From Lentimicrobium sp. L6 (GTDB lineage: Bacteria; Bacteroidota; Bacteroidia; Bacteroidales; UBA12170): 59,075 nt of DNA. A model generated the notes under the pieces. It did no database searches. It was not told the DNA's origin and saw only the letters and a list, made by a program, of their open reading frames with translations. Positions within the stretch are counted from its first letter, which is position 1; each line of letters opens with the position of its first letter. A program made the translations under genes and the position numbers. The stretch is taken from the NCBI RefSeq assembly GCF_013166655.1, contig NZ_JABKCA010000024.1, positions 1-59,075 on the forward strand, given 5' to 3'. This document shows, one piece after another, positions 53,817 to 59,075 of this stretch.

Positions 53817-55604
53817 ATGGCAAAAATAGACACCTCAAATGTTCCCAAAGGAAAGCTCAATAAAAATGGCTTTGCCAGTGCAATGCGTCTTTATAAATAT
53901 ATCAAACCCTATAGAGGACAGTACTTTTTAGGTGTTTTCTTTTTATTGGGTTCTAGTTTGGCGAGTTTGGCTTTTCCAAAACTCTTGGGTGATTTGGTGA
54001 ATTCAGTCGAGAATACTACTTTTGGTTTGAGTTTAAATCAAACTGCTCTATTGATTGCTGGAGTATTAATACTTCAAGCGGTATTTTCCTATTTCAGGAT
54101 TGTTTTATTTGTGAATGTAACTGAGAAATCTCTTGCTGCTCTGCGTTTGGCTAGCTATAGTCATTTGATCAAACTCCCACTTCAGTTTTTCGAGAAGAGA
54201 AGAGTTGGAGAATTAAACAGTAGAATTTCAGCAGATGTAGCTTTGCTTCAGGAGACCATGACCACAACCTTGGCCGAGTTTATCCGACAGATTATCATCA
54301 TCGTTGGTGGGGTTACATTATTGGGTATCATCTCTATAAAACTTACTGGTTTTATGCTAATCATACTCCCTCCTACTATGATTTTTGCTCGATTTTTTGG
54401 TAAGTTTATTCGCAAATTCTCCAAAGACATACAATCGGAGTTGGCTGATTCAAATACCATTATAGAGGAAACTTTACAGGGAATTCAGAGTGTAAAGGCC
54501 TTTACCAATGAATATATTGAGATTGCTCGTTATAAGAAAAAGACGAAAGAGATAGCTGACTTGGGTATGACGAGTGGAAGGTATAGAGGAGCATTTTCCT
54601 CCTTTATCATACTCGGGCTTTTTGGTGCCATTGCCACTGTGGTATGGCAAGGTTCACGATATTTGCAGGCTGGCGAAATGGCTGCAGGTGATTTATTCTC
54701 CTTTGTTATCTACTCTGTGTTTGTGGGTGGTACCATAAGCGGTTTGGCCAATGTTTATACCAATATTCAGAAATTTATTGGTGCCACTGAGGACCTTTTT
54801 AAAATCTATGATGAAGAGCCAGAAGAACTTCAAGACCTCAAAGAAATAGATTCAAAGTATAAAATGAATGGGCAAATCAGTCTTAAGAATTTGAACTTTG
54901 CCTATCCATCGCGCCCAGACCAAAAAGTGCTTCAAAATATCAATATAAACATCGAAAGTAATAATATGGTAGCTCTTGTGGGTCATAGTGGAGCGGGGAA
55001 AAGTACCATGGCTTCTTTATTATTGATGTTGCATCCGCCAGCAAAAAATAGTCTGTTTTTCAATGACATCGATAGTCATGATTTTCCATTATCGGCTTTA
55101 AGAAGTCAGATTTCATTGGTACCACAAGACATCTTTCTATTCGGAGGAAGTATTAGTGAAAACATAGCTTATGGAAAGCCCAATGCCAGTGAAAAAGACA
55201 TTTATGAGGCTGCACAAAAAGCCAATGCTTTGGAGTTTATCGAACGCTTTCCAGAGCAATTTGATACCATCGTTGGAGAACGAGGAACTCAGCTTTCTGG
55301 TGGGCAAAGGCAAAGAATAGCCATTGCCAGAGCCATTTTAAAAGACCCTAAGATTTTAATATTAGACGAAGCCACTTCATCATTAGATTCAGTTTCAGAA
55401 AAACTAGTTCAAGAAGCCCTTGAGAAATTAATGCAAGGCCGAACCTCCATTATCATTGCCCACCGCTTATCAACCATTAGAAAAGCAGATGAAATTGTGG
55501 TAATGGAACAAGGAGAAATAGTGGAGCAAGGCACCCACGAAAATCTAATGAAAGTAAATGATGGCAAGTATAATAAACTGATTCAGTTGCAGTATTCTAG
55601 TTAG
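53817..55604 (+). CDS. ABC exporter, fused membrane and ATPase domains
   Basis: A 595-residue half-transporter of the ABCB/MsbA type: six membrane helices (about 30-315) and an ATPase domain (about 355-595). Walker A Gly-His-Ser-Gly-Ala-Gly-Lys-Ser is near residue 390, the signature Leu-Ser-Gly-Gly-Gln-Arg-Gln-Arg near 491, and Walker B Ile-Leu-Ile-Leu-Asp-Glu-Ala near 515; the H-loop His in Ile-Ile-Ala-His-Arg is present. It should work as a homodimer exporting a lipid or hydrophobic compound from the inner membrane. No neighbouring gene points to a particular cargo. Confidence 0.92.
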   Translation: MAKIDTSNVPKGKLNKNGFASAMRLYKYIKPYRGQYFLGVFFLLGSSLASLAFPKLLGDLVNSVENTTFGLSLNQTALLIAGVLILQAVFSYFRIVLFVNVTEKSLAALRLASYSHLIKLPLQFFEKRRVGELNSRISADVALLQETMTTTLAEFIRQIIIIVGGVTLLGIISIKLTGFMLIILPPTMIFARFFGKFIRKFSKDIQSELADSNTIIEETLQGIQSVKAFTNEYIEIARYKKKTKEIADLGMTSGRYRGAFSSFIILGLFGAIATVVWQGSRYLQAGEMAAGDLFSFVIYSVFVGGTISGLANVYTNIQKFIGATEDLFKIYDEEPEELQDLKEIDSKYKMNGQISLKNLNFAYPSRPDQKVLQNININIESNNMVALVGHSGAGKSTMASLLLMLHPPAKNSLFFNDIDSHDFPLSALRSQISLVPQDIFLFGGSISENIAYGKPNASEKDIYEAAQKANALEFIERFPEQFDTIVGERGTQLSGGQRQRIAIARAILKDPKILILDEATSSLDSVSEKLVQEALEKLMQGRTSIIIAHRLSTIRKADEIVVMEQGEIVEQGTHENLMKVNDGKYNKLIQLQYSS

Positions 55605-55699
55605 TGTTCGGTAATAGTTTCATGATGGCAATTTTTTGTATACCACAAACCCTAAAAGGAGCAAAAATCCCTAGGTTGTCATATTGTTTATTGATTTGG

Positions 55700-55720
55700 A
55701 CCATTCAAAGAATGGTATTT
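55700..55720 (+). terminator. weak hairpin behind the ABC exporter gene
   Basis: ACCATTC-AAA-GAATGGT is a perfect 7-bp stem followed by ATTTTA, about 95 bases behind the stop codon. The T run is short, so termination is plausible but not sure. Confidence 0.4.
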
Positions 55721-55793
55721 TAAATAAAATGCAAATCTTGCAAATCAGACTCCCAATTGGGCTGAGGAAAACTGATTTGTAATGTCGAATCAG

Positions 55794-56306
55794 CTACATA
55801 AACAACATAGTATTCCCAAAAATCCTCATCCCAATTATAGCACAAGCATAGGCATCATCCAGAGCTTCGTGGTGTTTTCTCATTTCGTAGCCACAGTGCT
55901 TTGATACGGTATGGAGCTGATGGTTTTCAAGTTGAGGAAAGTGTTTTCTAGCCGCTTTTACGGTACAGTAAAAACGGTATTTTGGATAATCCATTTGATA
56001 TACTTGGAAGACTTTTTTTAGACAACCTTCATCGAATTTACTATTATGTGCCACCAAGGGGAGGTCTTCGATTAAAGGTATTATCTGGTCCCAAACATCG
56101 GGGAAAACAGGAGATTGATCGGTGTCGAGTTCTGTGAGCCCGTGAACTTGAGTATTCCAGTAGTCGTAGTAGTTGGGCTCAGGTTGAATAAGACTGTAGA
56201 ATTTATTGGTGATTTCTCCATCCTTTACAACGACCACTCCAACGGCACAAACACTACTGCCTTTTTTATTGGCAGTTTCAAAATCTATGGCGGCAAAACT
56301 AATCAT
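55794..56306 (-). CDS. DnaQ-like 3'-5' exonuclease
   Basis: A 170-residue DEDDh exonuclease domain, about the size of the stand-alone proofreading-type nucleases. Motif I is Ile-Asp-Phe-Glu-Thr-Ala (Asp8, Glu10), motif II His-Asn-Ser-Lys-Phe-Asp, motif III His-His-Glu-Ala-Leu-Asp-Asp, so all metal ligands are present. It probably trims single-stranded DNA or RNA in the cytoplasm. It lies 12 bases behind a small Cys-rich gene on the same strand. Confidence 0.88.
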   Translation of the reverse strand: MISFAAIDFETANKKGSSVCAVGVVVVKDGEITNKFYSLIQPEPNYYDYWNTQVHGLTELDTDQSPVFPDVWDQIIPLIEDLPLVAHNSKFDEGCLKKVFQVYQMDYPKYRFYCTVKAARKHFPQLENHQLHTVSKHCGYEMRKHHEALDDAYACAIIGMRIFGNTMLFM

Positions 56307-56318
56307 AACCCAAACTGC

Positions 56319-56585
56319 TTATTTGTTACTCGTTTCACTACCTATTTTCATAATCATGCCCATTTTACTCATCACATGGTCGTATCCTCCAGTAGCATGA
56401 GTTATGGTACAATCGCTACAGTCTTTAATACCTTGGGCATATTTAAAATTTCCTCCACATTTATCTTGAAGCATATAAAGCGGACAATAACAGAATAAGC
56501 AATTAAACTCCTCCTCTTTTAATCCTTGATGGCAAGGGAAGTATTCGCATTTTTTGTGTTGGGAGAATTTATAGTTTTCTGACAT
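56319..56585 (-). CDS. Cys-rich small zinc-binding-type protein
   Basis: About 88 residues from the Met at 56585, where the conserved part begins; the frame is open 14 codons further up. Ten cysteines are arranged as Cys-x4-Cys, Cys-x2-Cys-x-Cys, a single Cys, then Cys-x2-Cys with a following His, in the pattern of the 'cysteine-rich small domain' family. Metal binding is likely. Function is unknown; relatives are sometimes found with cobalamin genes, which are absent here. Upstream of the exonuclease gene with a 12-base gap. Confidence 0.7.
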   Translation of the reverse strand: MSENYKFSQHKKCEYFPCHQGLKEEEFNCLFCYCPLYMLQDKCGGNFKYAQGIKDCSDCTITHATGGYDHVMSKMGMIMKIGSETSNK

Positions 56586-56989
56586 ATTTTTATGGTGTTG
56601 AAAACAACTGATTTGTAAATATGGCACAAAAGTATGGTTTTCATTTTCAATTATACTGCAGTTTTTCTAAGCATGGTAAATATTTTTTAGTGATAGCGCC
56701 TAAATCTTTAAACTTAAGATTCGATTTATGTGATTTACATTATTTAATACATTTTTATTTCCTCATTCGATTCCAATATTTTCAATTCAAAAACACGAAA
56801 AAAAAGCTGAAAGCCTATTATTGAACGGATACCATTTTATAATACTAAAAAAAAGCTTTTTCAACAGCATTTGATATTAATAATTATTAAATCCATTTCT
56901 TCAAAACATTTCTCAAGGCTAACTTTAACTCCTATTTTAGGATAGATATACTCTAATAAAATAATAATAATTTTTAAATGTTTGAAACT
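56586..56989. other. gene-free AT-rich stretch
   Basis: It separates the divergent Cys-rich gene and the interrupted T9SS gene. A short plus-strand frame (56621-56824) has low-complexity, Phe/Lys/Leu-rich content and no ribosome binding site, so I do not call it. No clear promoter, hairpin or RNA gene seen. Confidence 0.55.
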
Positions 56990-58900
56990 ATGAAAAAAAA
57001 ATTACTGTTTAGTTTAGCTTTAAGCCTTTCATTTGCTGCTATGGCCGATTGAAAAAAGGGTGATAGACCCAAAGACGAAATAGATCCCCGAAGTAAAAAC
57101 GATTTACAGATGACTCCAGTACAAGTAAACCCTAGTATTACAGCTAATTATGATTTCAAAGGTGTACAAGCTGTTGAGCGAGTATATATAGGAAATTCTG
57201 CAAATATTTGGTCGGTTCTACTTGAAGAGCAAAGATATCTAGATTATAATACAGAAATAGGTACCTATGCCTTTACCTTTAGAACAGATCCAGCAACTTA
57301 TCCTGAAGCTCTAAATAGTGGTAACATTATTACTGCTACTTCTACAGATGGTGCTAATACGTGGGATAATACATGGATGATGCAAACAGAATATGCTTGT
57401 AGATATCCCTCAGGTGTTATTTATAATCCAGAAGGAAATACAGATCCTGATGAGGCGTATATTGTTTCATGTGGTCCTAATAGCAATGATGGTTGGCATG
57501 AAAATTTCCGTGCTACTTCAAAGGTAAATGGAGATGATTTAGTTCAAGAAGTTATTCCCGCAGACCCGAATTGGTCTGGTAGTCAGATGCTTCGTAATGG
57601 TTTGCAAGTATGTTCCGATGGAATGGCTCACGTAATAGAGAGAAGATATCAAGTGGAGGATGGTTATTCAACTGAATTTAACATTGGTGGTTGGTATGCT
57701 GATTTTAATGGCTCTAGTTTTGATTGGTACTATGTTGAAATTCCTGTAGATTTAGCTATGAGAATTGGTGGATCTAACCCAGGAACTACAAAGAATAAGT
57801 GGACATTTGGTAATGCTTGGTCAAATAATGGTTCTGTGGGTTATACATGGATGATTGGTGTTGATGCAAATTTAGATGACGAAGGAGGATACTCTCCTAT
57901 TGTGTTTAAGACAGAAAATCAAGGTCAAGATTGGGAACAAATAGAAATTGACTTAGCCGATAACGAAGTAATGAGTGAATATCTTTGGGCTACTGGTGGT
58001 TTTGAAGGACCTATGTGGCCTAATGTTAGCGAACTTGATGGGGTTGCTGATAATGAAGGTAAGTTACAGTTATTCGTAAAAGCTACTGGTACTTTCTCTT
58101 CACATACCGATTCTGTGGGGTGGACTTATAGCAATAACCTAGATTATATTTTTAACTTAGACATTAATATGAATGGTGTTCAGAATGTATATTTTGTAGA
58201 TTCACTTCTTGCTGAAGATTTAGGTGATGAATCTACTTATGGTTTTGGTACAGAATCATGGGGCTCTAGACTTCGTGCAACAAGAACTGAAGATGGTACA
58301 GCCGTATTTGCTGTTTGGTGTGATACTGAAAACCCAGAAGATTTCGAAGGTGGAAATGGGGCTCCTAATATTAAAGCTGGTGGTAGGTTTGTTAATGGTG
58401 GCGATTTCACAGACTTTCCGGTAACTAATTTCACATCCGATGATTTATATGCTGGATTTTACTTTTATCATAATGTTGGGCAAATTAGTATAATAGAAGA
58501 TAATTTTGTTCATATTCCTGTTGTTACCTCTGTAACTTCTGCTGAATTTAATGCAGGTAATGAATCTGATCCCGTTACTCATAGCTATGTAAAGGGAGTG
58601 AAATTTCCTTGGACTGTTGGTTTAAATAAATTAGAAGCTGTTTCTAATATTGCAGTTAGTCAAAATAGCCCAAATCCATTTACTGATGCAACAACTATTG
58701 AATTAACAAGTGCTGTTTCTGCTCCTGTTCTCATTGAAGTGAGTAACTTAATGGGACAAACTGTTTATACCTTGAATCCTAGAATTATCAATAATACAAT
58801 GAAAATAGAATTACCTGCAAGAGACCTACAGTCAGGTGTTTATTTCTATACAGTGACCATTGGCAACGAAAGTGTTTCTAAGAAAATGATTGTGGAATAG
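56990..58900 (+). pseudogene. T9SS-exported protein interrupted by an in-frame TGA
   Basis: The frame from the ATG at 56990 gives a typical signal peptide (Met-Lys-Lys-Lys-Leu-Leu-Phe ... Ala-Met-Ala-Asp), then TGA at 57050-57052, then continues in the same frame without another stop to 58900. The continuous product would have 636 codons. The part after the stop is open, begins Lys-Lys-Gly-Asp-Arg-Pro-Lys-Asp, and ends in a type IX sorting domain (from about 58650; Asn-Ser-Pro-Asn-Pro-Phe start, Ser-Gly-Val-Tyr-Phe-Tyr core). Translation from a later ATG (57110) would lack the export signal and so could not use T9SS. The body has Asp-box-like pieces but no domain I can name. One base (TGA for TGG or similar) decides between a live and a dead gene; a recent mutation or sequence error are both possible. 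Confidence 0.75.
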
Positions 58901-58929
58901 TCAATTCATATTTTTAATGATTTTTAGCA

Positions 58930-59075
58930 CTAGTGTCCAGTAAAAGTCAGCTTTAGGATCTTGAAAACCTTGTAAATACTATATCTAAGGTAAGAATATA
59001 GACGGTGACGATTTGAATCAACTATGTTTGTGATTATAAATTATTCATTATGAACACAGGCAAGTATGTTTTCGC
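58930..59075 (+). mobile_element. left end of a probable IS4-type element
   Basis: The last bases start a reading frame Met-Asn-Thr-Gly-Lys-Tyr-Val-Phe at 59050, the N-terminus common to DUF4372-containing IS4-family transposases of Bacteroidota. Upstream, TAGTGTCCAGTAAAAGTC near 58931 has the look of an element terminus. The gene is cut by the window edge, so only 8 residues are seen and the exact terminus is a guess. If real, the insertion lies just behind the interrupted T9SS gene. Confidence 0.5.

Noticed and set aside
56621-56824. Plus-strand frame of 67 codons in gene-free DNA
   Set aside because: Low-complexity Phe/Leu/Lys composition, no ribosome binding site, overlaps the upstream part of the Cys-rich gene frame.

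Overview
The window is a piece of a Bacteroidota chromosome, probably a marine or anaerobic Bacteroidia-type organism. The basis is the AT-rich sequence, two SusC/SusD pairs, three proteins with C-terminal type IX secretion (T9SS) sorting domains, a SusR-like one-component sensor, and several TAnnTTTG minus-7 promoter elements. No rRNA, tRNA or CRISPR array was recognised.

About 41 kb (2.5-43.3 kb), all on the minus strand, is one large beta-glucan utilisation locus. Reading 5' to 3' on the minus strand: cellobiose phosphorylase (GH94) and two GH3 beta-glucosidases; a T9SS-secreted GH16 with a DUF418 membrane protein and a SusR-like regulator; SusC, SusD and two modular surface lipoproteins, closed by a strong terminator; two lipoprotein GH16 enzymes and a T9SS protein with paired binding-type modules; then a long operon starting at a sugar:proton symporter. 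That operon continues with a giant clan GH-Q phosphorylase (GH161/GH149 type), a cytoplasmic GH17, a lipoprotein GH17, a GPH symporter, a GH30, a clan GH-A lipoprotein, a second GPH symporter, a laminaribiose-phosphorylase-like GH94 and a ribokinase-type kinase. The inferred job is attack on laminarin-like beta-1,3/1,6-glucan outside the cell, import of oligosaccharides, and phosphorolysis in the cytoplasm to glucose-1-phosphate. Cellobiose phosphorylase suggests that beta-1,4-containing (mixed-linkage) glucans are also used.

At 43.7-49.5 kb a Nudix-type repressor is divergent from a second, orphan SusC/SusD pair. The same GTGTA-N5-TACAC palindrome sits just downstream of the minus-7 element of both promoters, so autorepression together with susCD repression is the simplest reading. 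Two strong terminators close this unit.

The right flank (49.9-59.1 kb) holds ordinary genes: a sigma-54 activator, a uracil-DNA-glycosylase-like protein, a DsbA/FrnE-like protein, a DsrE-like protein, an ABC exporter, a DnaQ-like exonuclease and a Cys-rich small protein. It ends with a T9SS protein interrupted by an in-frame TGA just after its signal peptide, and what looks like the left end of an IS4-type element. The left flank (0-2.5 kb) is partly decayed: a potassium channel gene is broken by a frameshift and loss of its RCK-N region, and long palindromes lie in gene-free sequence.
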